Positions 16,939 to 25,670 of a stretch of DNA of 39,379 bases are shown in pieces. The DNA comes from CAYVTZ01 sp964454685. Its GTDB lineage: Bacteria > Bacillota > Clostridia > Christensenellales > Christensenellaceae. How positions within the stretch are numbered: position 1 is the stretch's first letter; every line of letters starts with the position of its first letter. Below the pieces are notes generated by a model, which was given only the letters and a program-made list of their open reading frames with translations, searched no databases and had not been told where the DNA came from. The translations under genes and the position numbers were made by a program. The DNA lies in NCBI GenBank assembly GCA_964454685.1, contig CAYVTZ010000028.1, forward strand, positions 1-39,379, written 5' to 3'.

Positions 16939-17875
16939 GATACATACTCCTTATGTCGTGTTGTGGGATAGACTCCAGATCGTATGGGGTCTCTTGATAT
17001 ACATAATAGTTTAGCCAGTTATAAAACAATAAATTTGCATGCGCGCGCCACAAAACGTTGGGCGGCTGCGAAGGATCATCCTGCGGAAAATAATTTACAG
17101 GCACTTCAATATCAAGCCCCTTGGCAATATCGCGCTGATATTCTCCCTGCAATGTGTTTGCATCGTATTCAGGATGCCCCGCAATAAAAATCTGCCGTCC
17201 GCGCATGGCCTTTGCCATGTACAGTTCGTCGCCAAATTCGCTCAAAACAACCAGCTGCGGATGATCGCGTACTGCCTGCAAATCCACCGTGGTATACCGT
17301 GAATGCGGCGCCCAAAAGTAGTCGTCGAATCCACGCATCAGCGGCACATTGAAGTCGGTCCGCGTGTGCAAATAAATCCCCGAAAGCTTTTTGTCCAGCA
17401 ATCTTTTTTCGATGCCGTAGTGATAGTACAATCCCGCCTGCGAAGCCCAGCAGATGTGCAGCGTGGAAAAAACGTTTCGCTTGCTCCACTCCATGATTTC
17501 GGTCATCTCTTTCCAATAGGTGACCTCCTCAAAGGGCAACTGCTCGACAGGCGCACCCGTGATGATAAGCCCGTCAAACTTTTGATGCTTGATGTCGTCA
17601 AACGTCTGATAAAAGGCGTCCAAATGCTCGGACGACGTATTTTTTGAAGTGTGCGTTGCCGGATGCAGCAGCACGATTTCCACCTGCAAGGGCGTATTGG
17701 CAAGCAGCCGCATCAACTGCGTTTCGGTCTGCTCCTTGGTGGGCATGATATTTAAGATGGCGATGCGCAGAGGACGAATGTCCTGTTGCGCGGCACGATC
17801 GTCCGGCATAATGAAGATGCCTTCTCGCGCGAGTGTGCGCGCGGCAGGCAGATTTTTATTTATGGTAATCGGCAT
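16925..17875 (-). CDS. metA: Homoserine O-acetyltransferase MetA
   Basis: Activates homoserine for methionine synthesis. 316 residues, a class-I glutamine-amidotransferase-like fold. The nucleophile is C142 in LHICWASQAG; H234 and E236 (AGHPEYD) complete the site. Position 111 is glutamate (TGAPVEQLPFEEV). In this family E111 marks acetyl-CoA enzymes and glycine marks the succinyl-CoA enzymes of enterics, so I call it an acetyltransferase despite the historical name. AGGGG precedes the ATG at 17875. I saw no SAM riboswitch in the leader. Confidence 0.94.
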   Translation of the reverse strand: MPITINKNLPAARTLAREGIFIMPDDRAAQQDIRPLRIAILNIMPTKEQTETQLMRLLANTPLQVEIVLLHPATHTSKNTSSEHLDAFYQTFDDIKHQKFDGLIITGAPVEQLPFEEVTYWKEMTEIMEWSKRNVFSTLHICWASQAGLYYHYGIEKRLLDKKLSGIYLHTRTDFNVPLMRGFDDYFWAPHSRYTTVDLQAVRDHPQLVVLSEFGDELYMAKAMRGRQIFIAGHPEYDANTLQGEYQRDIAKGLDIEVPVNYFPQDDPSQPPNVLWRAHANLLFYNWLNYYVYQETPYDLESIPQHDIRSMYHEIR

Positions 17876-18003
17876 GGCTGTCGCCCCTTTCTGATTCGGT
17901 TTACACGTAACGCACCGGTTTTTTGCGGCATCCGCAGCGCTTGCTCAAATTCCGCTTGCACGCCGGAAACAGCGTGTCTTTTCGCGCCTCCGTTAAAAAA
18001 AAC

Positions 18004-18033
18004 TTGCGTATGTTACACCCGATTGATTATAAT
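18004..18033 (+). promoter_or_regulatory. Promoter of cysE
   Basis: TTGCGT (18004-18009), an 18-base spacer, TATAAT (18028-18033). The -10 is embedded in an 18-bp palindrome. The remaining part of the 307-base gap shows only the metA promoter and weak stems. Confidence 0.6.
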
Positions 18034-18038
18034 CAATC
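18021..18038. promoter_or_regulatory. 18-bp palindromic operator candidate
   Basis: GATTGATTATAATCAATC is perfectly self-complementary. It overlaps the cysE -10 and lies in the metA leader, so one bound repressor dimer could control both directions of the sulfur amino-acid genes. Confidence 0.55.
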
Positions 18039-18088
18039 ATAACAGTGTATCACGGAATGGCTGCGACCGGTGTGTCCGTAACTATTCT

Positions 18089-18117
18089 ATTATACTTGAA
18101 AGCAAAAAAAATGTATA
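18089..18117 (-). promoter_or_regulatory. Promoter of metA-cysK
   Basis: On the minus strand, TATACA (18112-18117), 17 bases, TATAAT (18089-18094). The leader would be about 205 bases and would contain the 18-bp palindrome. Confidence 0.5.
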
Positions 18118-18182
18118 GTGGGCATGTGTAAAAACCGCCATAAGACGCTTTTTAGATGCTCAACTGAATGTAAAGGAAACGA

Positions 18183-19103
18183 GTGAGTATGCTTGCAAAA
18201 TGGATCGAGGAAAGCGTGCCTAAAGTCGCGCAGGAGCTGCTGGAAATCAACCGTGAAAATATCAGCGAAAATACCATCAGCGGATTTGGCATGAAAAAGC
18301 GGGTGGCAATGTTTATTGATCGTGTGCGCGCCGCGCTGTTTCCCAATGTGTATGACGAGGCAGTGACCTCCAGCAAGCGTTTGCCGGAGGTGGTGGAGCG
18401 CCATTTAAAGGAAGCTACCATCCTGATGAACTGCATCATCGGAGAGATTTATTTTAACACCTGCGAGCGCCGATATGCCAACCCGCAGCATTTGGAATGC
18501 GGTGAATGCAAACGCAAGGCGCAGAAGGCAACGCTGGACTTTATGAGCCGCTTGCCGGAAGTGGCACGGTTGCTGCGCACAGACATTCAAGCTGCCTACG
18601 ACGGTGACCCCGCCGCCCTCAGCACAGAGGAAGTGCTGCTGTCCTACCCCGGCTTTAACGCAACCAGCATTTTTCGATTGGCGCATATTCTATATGAAAT
18701 GGATATTCCGCTGTTGCCGCGCATCATGACCGAGCTGGCGCACAGTGAGACCGGCATCGACATCCACCCCGGCGCAACGGTGGGCGAATACTTCTTTGTG
18801 GATCACGGAACGGGAGTGGTCATCGGTGAAACCACCACCATCGGGCATCATGTAAAGATTTATCAAGGTGTGACGCTGGGCGCAAAAAGTTTTCAACTGG
18901 ATGATAACGGCAACCCGGTAAAAGGCGTGAAGCGGCATCCCAACATTGAAGATTATGTGGTAATTTACGCGGGCGCGACCATCCTCGGCGGCGATACCAC
19001 CGTCGGCGCACACAGTGTGATCGGTGGTAATGTGTGGCTGATGACCTCTGTGGAGCCCGGCTCCGTCGTGTATAATTCCACGCCTTCCCCCATCATCAAA
19101 TAG
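18183..19103 (+). CDS. cysE: Serine O-acetyltransferase
   Basis: Makes O-acetylserine from serine and acetyl-CoA for CysK. 306 residues, in the longer EpsC-like subtype: an extended helical N-terminal half with a Cys-containing NTCERRYANPQHLECGECK stretch (about 92-110), then a left-handed beta-helix of hexapeptide repeats. The conserved HPGATVG, VDHGTGVVIGET and YQGVTLGAKS blocks form the active site. GTG 18183 is taken as start because AAAGGA lies 5 bases before it; ATG 18189 is possible. The C-terminus ends PSPIIK, unlike the DGI/I tail with which many CysE bind CysK, although a terminal Ile is near. Divergent from metA-cysK. Confidence 0.93.
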   Translation: MSMLAKWIEESVPKVAQELLEINRENISENTISGFGMKKRVAMFIDRVRAALFPNVYDEAVTSSKRLPEVVERHLKEATILMNCIIGEIYFNTCERRYANPQHLECGECKRKAQKATLDFMSRLPEVARLLRTDIQAAYDGDPAALSTEEVLLSYPGFNATSIFRLAHILYEMDIPLLPRIMTELAHSETGIDIHPGATVGEYFFVDHGTGVVIGETTTIGHHVKIYQGVTLGAKSFQLDDNGNPVKGVKRHPNIEDYVVIYAGATILGGDTTVGAHSVIGGNVWLMTSVEPGSVVYNSTPSPIIK

Positions 19104-19152
19104 GCATTGTTTCCCGCAGTTTTGTGGGCGCACTGCAATCGCCGAACCGTAC

Positions 19153-19182
19153 AGGCGCATCCTCGCAGGATGCGCCTTTTTT
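19153..19182 (+). terminator. Rho-independent terminator of cysE
   Basis: AGGCGCATCC and GGATGCGCCT around TCGCA, followed by six T. Confidence 0.92.
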
Positions 19183-19331
19183 GCTGCATGGCAGATTGCA
19201 CCTCTCCACTCCCATCTTTTGCATTCTTCTCAATTCCCCCTACCCATATGTGCCGTCTTGCGCTATAATATTATCATCTATATTTTTCTGCGGCATTCGT
19301 GCTCGCGGACAAAAAAAGGCAAGGAATGCGA

Positions 19332-21176
19332 ATGCGTAACCAACAAAAACCACCAAAGCCCGATCAAAAATCCACTGTGCATCGGCCGCAGACCCGCATC
19401 ACGCGGGATCGCGGTTACACGCCCGCACCGTATAATTCCTATACGCCGCAGCGCAAACGCCGCATCAACAAAAAGCGCTTCACAGGCTTTTTGGTGGTGA
19501 TGGGTTTTGCTGTTGTAGCGCTGGTGTTTGGTCTGCTTCATGTCAATCAAGTGGATTTTATCACCGCTAAGGTAGACCCCACTCCCACCATCGCTCCCTC
19601 GCCGTTTGTGCCGGAGCAAACACTTTACACCGGCAACGATCTTCCCGCGCCCCTTCCCGAAACGCAGCCAGACGCATTCGAGTTCACAACAGAAGTCGAG
19701 GTAGACGGTCAGGTGCTGGATTCTTATTCGCGCATCCCTCCCATTTCCTTTGAGGCAGGCAGCGCCTACGCGCAGGTTCCCGGCGTCGTCACCTTTCGCG
19801 GCAACAATTACCGCGATACGGCAAGCTATGGCGCAGCAAATATCGAGGCGGAAAAGCTGGAAAAGATATGGAGTATCAACACCGGCAGCCTCAACAAGTG
19901 GAGCGGCAGCGGCTGGACGGGGCAGCCCCTAATCGTGCACTGGGATGAAACGCAGCGCGATCAGATGAATCTATATCCCGAAAAAAAGGCAAAGCAAACC
20001 CTTGTGGAAGTCATTTATCCAACCATGGACGGCAACATCTATTTTCTGGATCTCGATGACGGCACCCCCACGCGTGAAGCCATCCACACCGGGTACACCG
20101 TCAAAGGCACCGCCTCGCTCGACCCGCGCGGTTATCCGTTGTTGTACGTCGGGCAAGGGGTAGGCAGCGGCGATTATGAAAGCGGCGACACCTATTTTTA
20201 TATTTACAGTCTGCTCACGGGCGATTTGCTCTATAAGTATGGTGCCGCAGACAAAGACCCGTTCAGCCTGCGTGAATCTTGGCAGGCATACGATAGTTCC
20301 CCGCTCATCAGCGCGCAAACGGATACGCTCATCTGGCCGGGGGAAAATGGCGTGTTGTATACGCTCAAGCTGAATACGGAATACGACCGCGCGGGCGGCA
20401 TGGTCTCGGTCAGTCCCTCCAATCCGGTCAAATACCGCTACACCTCAGCGCTGAATTTTGATGATAAATTCGGTAACGATAAGCGCTGGTGGGGCTTTGA
20501 AGGCTCTGCCGCCATTTGGAAAAACTATCTGTACATTGCAGACAACGGCGGCTGGTTGCAGTGTATTAACCTAAACACCATGCAGCCGGTTTTTGTGCAG
20601 GATGTGACAGACGATACCGACTCAACCGTCGTGCTGGATCAGGACGAGAACGGCGTGTACCTGTATACCGCCTCCGAAGTTGATAAGCAAGTCAAAGAGG
20701 GGCAGGAAAGCGGCACGGCATACGTACGTAAGATCAATGCCCTAAACGGCGAAATCTTGTGGGAAAATGCTTACACCTGCATGTATGTGAACAAAGTAGA
20801 CGGCGGCGTGTTGGCAACTCCGGCGCTGGGCAGGGGTAATCTGCAAGGCATGGTCTTTTGTCCGGTCGCGCGCGTGGAGTCCAGAAAAAAAGGATTGCTG
20901 GAAGCCTACGACACGCAAACGGGCAATGTCATTTGGAGCTATCCCATGTCCGATTACGCATGGTCCTCCCCCGTCATCGTATATACCACAGACGGCACAG
21001 GGTACATCATTCAGTGCGACAGTGCGGGTAAAATGATTCTGCTGGACGGCAAAACCGGCAAGCAACTGCATAAAATATCTCTTGGTCGCAATGTAGAAGC
21101 CTCTCCCGCCGTGTATAATAACACCATCGTGGTCGGTACCCGCGGCGAAAAAATCTATGGCGTTCGTATTAAGTAA
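19332..21176 (+). CDS. Membrane-anchored PQQ-type beta-propeller protein
   Basis: 614 residues. A basic cytoplasmic N-terminus (1-40) is followed by one membrane segment (about 42-64) and a large extracellular part. That part has repeated PQQ/WD-like blades (for example GNIYFLDLDDGTPT, NALNGEILWENAYT, TQTGNVIWSYPMS, DGKTGKQLHKI). Such BamB/PQQ-like propellers usually act as binding scaffolds at the cell surface; there is no sign of quinoprotein dehydrogenase activity. ATG 19332 is chosen because AAGGA lies 6 bases before it; an in-frame GTG at 19299 and ATG at 19326 fit less well. A TATAAT at 19264-19269 may be its -10. Partner and ligand are unknown. Confidence 0.84.
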   Translation: MRNQQKPPKPDQKSTVHRPQTRITRDRGYTPAPYNSYTPQRKRRINKKRFTGFLVVMGFAVVALVFGLLHVNQVDFITAKVDPTPTIAPSPFVPEQTLYTGNDLPAPLPETQPDAFEFTTEVEVDGQVLDSYSRIPPISFEAGSAYAQVPGVVTFRGNNYRDTASYGAANIEAEKLEKIWSINTGSLNKWSGSGWTGQPLIVHWDETQRDQMNLYPEKKAKQTLVEVIYPTMDGNIYFLDLDDGTPTREAIHTGYTVKGTASLDPRGYPLLYVGQGVGSGDYESGDTYFYIYSLLTGDLLYKYGAADKDPFSLRESWQAYDSSPLISAQTDTLIWPGENGVLYTLKLNTEYDRAGGMVSVSPSNPVKYRYTSALNFDDKFGNDKRWWGFEGSAAIWKNYLYIADNGGWLQCINLNTMQPVFVQDVTDDTDSTVVLDQDENGVYLYTASEVDKQVKEGQESGTAYVRKINALNGEILWENAYTCMYVNKVDGGVLATPALGRGNLQGMVFCPVARVESRKKGLLEAYDTQTGNVIWSYPMSDYAWSSPVIVYTTDGTGYIIQCDSAGKMILLDGKTGKQLHKISLGRNVEASPAVYNNTIVVGTRGEKIYGVRIK

Positions 21177-21495
21177 CAGTCAACGCGCCATGATAAGTTA
21201 GCGCGCCTGCCCAACGTTTCCCCGCCGCAGGCTCTCCGGTCTGTTTTCTTTGCCTATGGCACTGGTTTCCTCTTGTAATTTTCACCTGTGTCCATTCTTT
21301 CGTTGTTTTCATTCCCGCCGGTCTTCCCATTCTCAAAAAATACGCCGCGCACGTTTCGCGGGTTATCACACCCTCATTGTTCCACATTTGCTTCGCGCAC
21401 ATCAGACCTTTCTGCTCATATCCGCCGCTTTATAGGTGAACCGGTTACAACAGGTGGAGAAAGCGCTTTTTTCCGCCGGGCAATAAGGTGATACG
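21177..21495. other. Non-coding gap before the sigma factor gene
   Basis: This 319-base stretch shows a weak GC stem just after the propeller gene (CGCGC/GCGCG near 21184-21208, no T-tract). Near 21435-21446, TGAACCGGTTAC resembles the -35 of ECF sigma promoters; no matching -10 is obvious. I see no gene. Confidence 0.5.
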
Positions 21496-22062
21496 ATGAA
21501 CTTCATAAACATACAGGAAGGAACGCATGCAGGGCAGATGGACGCACAAAGCTATTTTAACCGCATATACAGCCAAACCAACGCGGAGCTCACAAAGCTG
21601 GTTGTCATTAAAACAAGCAATGCAGATCAAGTGGAAGACATTCTGCAAAATGTCTATCAGGAGTTTTACGCGCGCATTTTGCGCAAAGGCTTCGCAGACA
21701 TCCGCCAGCCTGCCGCTTTTTTAAATAAGCTGGCACATCAGGAGTTATCCCGCCACTATCAGCGAAAGGCAATGCGCCAACAGCGCGAAATAGATTTGGA
21801 GGGGTACGACGATCTCGTGGACGACACAATTCCCTTCGATTCCCTGCTGGAAACACGAGAGCAAATGCAGCATGTTGCGCATTTAGTCAAGCAACTGCCG
21901 CTGTATTCGTATAAGTCCTTTGTCCTCTTTTATTATTACGACATGCCCATTTCCGGCATCGCGCGGCAAATCGGCATCAGCGAAAGCAACGTGAAAGATC
22001 GCCTCTGGCGTTCCCGTAACGCTCTGAGAAAGGCATTGTTGGTGGCTCAAAATGAAAAATAA
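21496..22062 (+). CDS. RNA polymerase sigma factor, ECF-like
   Basis: 188 residues with region 2 (about 15-85, including VEDILQNVYQEFYARIL and the FLNKLAHQELSRHYQR segment) and region 4 (about 130-182, with the helix-turn-helix ISGIARQIGISESNVKDRLWRSRNALRKAL). Regions 1 and 3 are missing, as in ECF/SigV-type factors. AAGGTGAT precedes the ATG; a second in-frame ATG at residue 15 is possible and would match family length better. The stop overlaps the next gene by 11 bases. The downstream gene is probably its regulator. I place it as an extracytoplasmic stress regulator by inference only. Confidence 0.87.
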   Translation: MNFINIQEGTHAGQMDAQSYFNRIYSQTNAELTKLVVIKTSNADQVEDILQNVYQEFYARILRKGFADIRQPAAFLNKLAHQELSRHYQRKAMRQQREIDLEGYDDLVDDTIPFDSLLETREQMQHVAHLVKQLPLYSYKSFVLFYYYDMPISGIARQIGISESNVKDRLWRSRNALRKALLVAQNEK

Positions 22063-23674
22063 AGAATCGTTATATTATAAAGAAGCACTGCGTCTCGTTC
22101 TGCCGGATGCCGAACAGATCCGGCGCAATGTGCTGCATACCCCCCCTGCTCGTGCACGTAAAAAGGCATGGATACCGGTGCTTGCCGGCGTGGCAGCCGC
22201 CGCGTTGATCTGCGTCGCCGTGCCGCCTGCCCGCGCCGCCATCGCGCATTGGTTCAACACCTATTTCAGCGTGCAGGAATATGTCTCGCAGCCCTCCGCG
22301 CAGCGCATCGACACCCCCGAGCTGCAAGCCATCATCGATCAAACCACCGTGCAGCAGCCGGAATCACAAAACACCATCGAGTATGTGAATATGCTGCCCG
22401 AATGGCAGGCGTGGGCGGATACCTTGCAGCCCTCAGTAGGGGACATCTACTTCGACGGCGCACAAATCATCGCCTCCATTGATTTAGGCGGCGGCGTGCC
22501 TGAATTTATCGGCTCTCATTACAATTCTATTGTAAGCGCGCAGCCCGACCCCGACCCCGCGCTCAAAGATATCATCCCCTTCCCCGACACCATTGATTTC
22601 TTGAATTATGACTATGTCGCACTCAATGATGTCACCTATGCGCTGGGTTCCTTCCTTATGATCGCACAATCCGAGTATGATCAATATCAGCGCTACACCC
22701 CCGCGTATACACGTTCTGAAAACGCGCTGCCCCGCTCCGAATGGACGGAAACCATGACCTCGGAAGGCGTTGCGGCAATGAAATCGTCGGGTTCTCTGCG
22801 CGCTGCATTGACCATTCCATTGGAACATTCGTCGAGTATGGAAAACTATAAAAGTATCGTCAGTCCGGAAGATTATGCAAGCTGGCAGAAGATCATCGAG
22901 GAATATCGGCAGTTCGACCCCGAATATGATCCTGAATCTTATCCTGCCTTCCACCTTTCGGAGGGTCTGAATGGCGTGCAGCAGGTGGAAATCAATATCC
23001 CGCTGTTGTATACCGATCTTTCCCGGCCGCCCACCGTCACAGAGGATCAGCAAGGTTACAGCGTCGAGTATGATAATCAGCTTATCGGCATATTGCGTGT
23101 AAAATTCAGCTTCGATCCCGCCGCCGGTAACGCAAGCCATGAAACCATCGAAATCAACGAGACTGTGGAGTTCAAAGGCAACGCCACCTACGCTTGGGCA
23201 GACTGGAACAGCGATCCTCAAACTGTCACATTCGTCAACAAAACCACGGATATGGCAGGGGTAAGTATGTCCGCAAAGCGGTTGGAAATCACTCCCAGCG
23301 GTACAAAGCTGTATATGAGCCTCAACGCACCGGATGATTGGGATGCCTTGGACAAAAGCTGTTTCCTTGGGAATCTGCTTTATACCGTGGAGGGCGACGG
23401 CGTACAGCTGCCCAGCGCAGGAGAGCAGTTCGGGCTGGAAGAAGCAGACGAAGATATCGGCTTTTGCATCACGCTCAACCTCCTACCCTCTGAGGTCAAA
23501 AATATCGACACCTTCCGCATCCTACCGCGTATAGAACGCTTCAGCGGTTATGACGAGGTTCCCTTTGTGGAAGGAAAGCCCACCGTCATTCCCCAAAACG
23601 AGGTGCACGGCTGGCAGCTCGATTCCACAGACCTTCCCGATTGCGCCCTCACCTTCCGGCCCAACCGTTCCTGA
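22052..23674 (+). CDS. DUF4179-like putative anti-sigma protein
   Basis: 540 residues. The cytoplasmic N-terminus (1-37) is followed by one membrane segment (about 38-58). The C-terminal 480 residues are extracellular and rich in Asp, Pro and Tyr, with several beta-rich blocks and no motif I recognise. This layout, directly after and overlapping a sigma factor gene, fits DUF4179 membrane proteins that hold ECF factors at the membrane until a signal arrives. The start codon lies inside the sigma gene, so the two are made in a coupled ratio. The sigma-binding segment would be the short N-terminus. Confidence 0.75.
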   Translation: MKNKESLYYKEALRLVLPDAEQIRRNVLHTPPARARKKAWIPVLAGVAAAALICVAVPPARAAIAHWFNTYFSVQEYVSQPSAQRIDTPELQAIIDQTTVQQPESQNTIEYVNMLPEWQAWADTLQPSVGDIYFDGAQIIASIDLGGGVPEFIGSHYNSIVSAQPDPDPALKDIIPFPDTIDFLNYDYVALNDVTYALGSFLMIAQSEYDQYQRYTPAYTRSENALPRSEWTETMTSEGVAAMKSSGSLRAALTIPLEHSSSMENYKSIVSPEDYASWQKIIEEYRQFDPEYDPESYPAFHLSEGLNGVQQVEINIPLLYTDLSRPPTVTEDQQGYSVEYDNQLIGILRVKFSFDPAAGNASHETIEINETVEFKGNATYAWADWNSDPQTVTFVNKTTDMAGVSMSAKRLEITPSGTKLYMSLNAPDDWDALDKSCFLGNLLYTVEGDGVQLPSAGEQFGLEEADEDIGFCITLNLLPSEVKNIDTFRILPRIERFSGYDEVPFVEGKPTVIPQNEVHGWQLDSTDLPDCALTFRPNRS

Positions 23675-23766
23675 AAGTGCCGCACAATTCTTCCGGAGTT
23701 TGTCATAGCGGCAGCAGGGAAAATCATTTTTCAATAAAATTACCCCACGGAACATGGCAGAGCACA

Positions 23767-23795
23767 AAGAGGGCGACTTTCACGGTCGCCCTCTT
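23767..23795. terminator. Convergent stem-loop between DUF4179-like and DUF3021 genes
   Basis: AAGAGGGCGAC and GTCGCCCTCTT around a 7-base loop. The T-tails are poor on both strands, but the stem is strong and lies between two convergent genes. Confidence 0.7.
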
Positions 23796-23818
23796 CGCTT
23801 TCTCCATATGAACAAACA

Positions 23819-24232
23819 CTATATTTGTTCCGTTCTCTCTCGCAGCTCAATTTCCCGATTGATCTCCTCGATGTCCCGCCGGATCGACACAATGTTGATC
23901 AAGCACGCCACCCCAAACACCGCAAGTGTCACAACAAGCGTCATCCAAATCGGCGTAGTCGCAAACCATCCACACAAAACCCCCGTCAGCAAAATCACAC
24001 CGATCACCAAACCCAGCTCCAAAAGAATTTCCACCAGAAAATAAATGCTCTGCAACCGCCGCACCGCCAAAATCCCCAAATGAATCACCACGTTTGCCAC
24101 AGCCGTTTGCCAAACCACCGCAATGTAAATGGTCGCATCCCCCGTCAAAATCCCCACAATGGTGATGCACAAAATGGAAATCGCCGTCGTGGCAAACACA
24201 TTCCTTAGCCAGTTCTTCACCTTGTCGCTCAT
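23819..24232 (-). CDS. DUF3021 membrane protein, copy 1
   Basis: 137 residues with four membrane segments (about 14-31, 37-55, 66-88 and 92-113) and a charged C-terminal helix (RRDIEEINREIELRERTEQI). DUF3021 proteins are found next to LytTR regulators that lack a receiver domain, and are thought to control them at the membrane. The gene overlaps the upstream LytTR gene by 4 bases (ATGA), so they are coupled. A paralogous pair lies at 26152-27046. Confidence 0.83.
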   Translation of the reverse strand: MSDKVKNWLRNVFATTAISILCITIVGILTGDATIYIAVVWQTAVANVVIHLGILAVRRLQSIYFLVEILLELGLVIGVILLTGVLCGWFATTPIWMTLVVTLAVFGVACLINIVSIRRDIEEINREIELRERTEQI

Positions 24233-24669
24233 TGGTTTTTTAAAGCCTCCTTGATCTCGGGAATATACCTGCGCGAGATATTGACGCGCTCGCCATTGGC
24301 AAGCATTCCTTCCATCTTACTGTTTGCCAGCGGTCTTATTTTTTGCAAAACGCTTATATTCAGCAGGCAAGCTTTGTTCACCTGCACAAATCCGTAAACC
24401 GCCAGCCGCTCTTTCAGTTGATAAAGCCGCTCCTCCACATGATAAACACAGTCCGCGCTGTATAAAAAAGTGCGCTTGTCCACACTTTCAAAGTAATAGA
24501 TGTCCGCCACACTCACCCATACCGTGCCGCCATCCAGCGTCGCCTTGATTTTGCTCTCACAAGACTGCACCGCACGAATCAGCCGTTGCAGCATCCTGTC
24601 TTTGCGGATGTACAAAATGCGTACCGTTAAATCATCCAGGCTGGTATCTTGTTCCACCGTAAGGCGCAT
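24229..24669 (-). CDS. LytTR DNA-binding regulator, copy 1
   Basis: 146 residues. The LytTR domain (about 48-146) has the typical WVSVADIYYFESVDKRTFLY, LKERLAVYGFVQVNKACLLNI and RRYIPEIKEAL elements. There is no receiver domain in the first 47 residues, so it is not a phosphorylation-driven response regulator. AGGAGG lies 7 bases before the ATG. It may be transcribed from an extended -10 just upstream and also by readthrough from the CPBP gene, which ends 56 bases before it. DUF3021 copy 1 follows. Confidence 0.9.
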   Translation of the reverse strand: MRLTVEQDTSLDDLTVRILYIRKDRMLQRLIRAVQSCESKIKATLDGGTVWVSVADIYYFESVDKRTFLYSADCVYHVEERLYQLKERLAVYGFVQVNKACLLNISVLQKIRPLANSKMEGMLANGERVNISRRYIPEIKEALKNQ

Positions 24670-24698
24670 TGTGTTTCCTCCTGCGTTGTATTTCCTCG

Positions 24699-24707
24699 AT
24701 TATACCA
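24699..24707 (-). promoter_or_regulatory. Extended -10 of LytTR copy 1
   Basis: The minus strand reads TGG-TATAAT. No good -35 is visible. No copy of the 9-bp motif found at the other two promoters of this cluster is seen here. Confidence 0.55.
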
Positions 24708-24725
24708 CAGGAGAGGTTTCGCGCA

Positions 24726-25571
24726 CTATACAGTTCTTGCAACCTTTTTTTGCTTTTTTCTCCAAAGTACATAAGCGATCAATACGCCCACAAAAGAAAG
24801 CGTCTGCGCAACTGTAATGCGTACAAACATCAACGCATCCTCCCCCTGTACAGAGGTCACATGCAGCAGATTCACAATCGTGTTATTGACAAAGTGCGCC
24901 CCCATGGGTGCCCAAAGTCCGCCCGTCATCTTCGCCAGCAGCCCCAGTTGGAACGCCATCAAAAAAGTTGTCAGAATGTACGTCGCCCCCGATCCGACTG
25001 CGCCCGCCAGCGACATCCCCCCGTCCAAATAGGTGCGGATGGGCAGCGCAATGTGCCACAGTCCAAACAGCAGCGCACTAATCACATTTGCAAGCATAAA
25101 GGGAACGCGCCGCTCTGCCAGCTTGATAAACAGTCCGCGGAAAATACCCTCCTCCATCACCACATTGATGACGTTGAACAAAATACACAGGCTCACCGTT
25201 ACAAATGTGGTTTTGCTTGCAGCATTGCCATCCAGCGTGAATGCAGACACATAAAACGCCAGTGAGGAGCCTTCCATCATCGCGCATTCGAACCCGTACG
25301 CCACCGCAAAGCAACCCAGTCCAATGCCAAGACCAATCCCCAGCCCCTTCAGCGCGCCCCATTTCCCAAAGCCGATTTCAATGCTGCTGATGCGGGCATA
25401 GCGCATTGCCACCAGCAAAACCACAATGCCCAGCAGCTTATGTAAAAACGCTTCTCCCAACACTCCTTGATCGGTGCGCAGCGCCAGCAATTCCACCATG
25501 CGCAGCACATAGCAAACCGCATATACAACCAATATCGTCAAAAAAGGTCGTTCCATTTTATTCCTGTTCAT
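24726..25571 (-). CDS. CPBP-family intramembrane metalloprotease
   Basis: 281 residues with about eight membrane segments. The catalytic pattern of the CPBP (CAAX protease and bacteriocin-processing) family is complete: EEGIFRG (E140, E141, R145), FGLWHIA (H173) and GAHFVNN (H226). In Gram-positive bacteria such proteins are linked to bacteriocin maturation, self-immunity and membrane stress. The ATG at 25571 is chosen over an upstream in-frame codon because GGAGG precedes it. It lies between two LytTR/DUF3021 pairs, and its promoter carries the same 19-bp block as the LytTR copy 2 promoter. The substrate is unknown. Confidence 0.9.
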   Translation of the reverse strand: MNRNKMERPFLTILVVYAVCYVLRMVELLALRTDQGVLGEAFLHKLLGIVVLLVAMRYARISSIEIGFGKWGALKGLGIGLGIGLGCFAVAYGFECAMMEGSSLAFYVSAFTLDGNAASKTTFVTVSLCILFNVINVVMEEGIFRGLFIKLAERRVPFMLANVISALLFGLWHIALPIRTYLDGGMSLAGAVGSGATYILTTFLMAFQLGLLAKMTGGLWAPMGAHFVNNTIVNLLHVTSVQGEDALMFVRITVAQTLSFVGVLIAYVLWRKKQKKVARTV

Positions 25572-25601
25572 TTTCTTTCCTCCAAATGCTTTCTGTACCC
25601 C

Positions 25602-25629
25602 ATTATATCCGCATTCCGCGTCCAAACAA
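25602..25629 (-). promoter_or_regulatory. Promoter of the CPBP protease gene
   Basis: On the minus strand, TTGTTT (25624-25629), 16 bases, TATAAT (25602-25607). The proximal operator repeat begins 10 bases upstream of the -35. Confidence 0.65.
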
Positions 25630-25639
25630 GCACCCCGCA

Positions 25640-25669
25640 ACCAAGATGCACTCCGCCGGCACCAAGATG
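25640..25669 (-). promoter_or_regulatory. Candidate LytTR operator, 9-N12-9 direct repeat
   Basis: On the minus strand, CATCTTGGT occurs twice (25661-25669 and 25640-25648) with exactly 12 bases between. Two direct 9-bp repeats with a 12- or 13-base spacer next to the -35 is the arrangement LytTR proteins bind. The distal copy is part of a 19-bp block (25659-25677) repeated exactly at 27157-27175. Confidence 0.6.
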
Positions 25670-25670
25670 C

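Noticed and set aside
17876..18088. SAM riboswitch or T-box in the metA leader
   Set aside because: Several short GC stems exist, but none of the conserved S-box or T-box motifs could be found.
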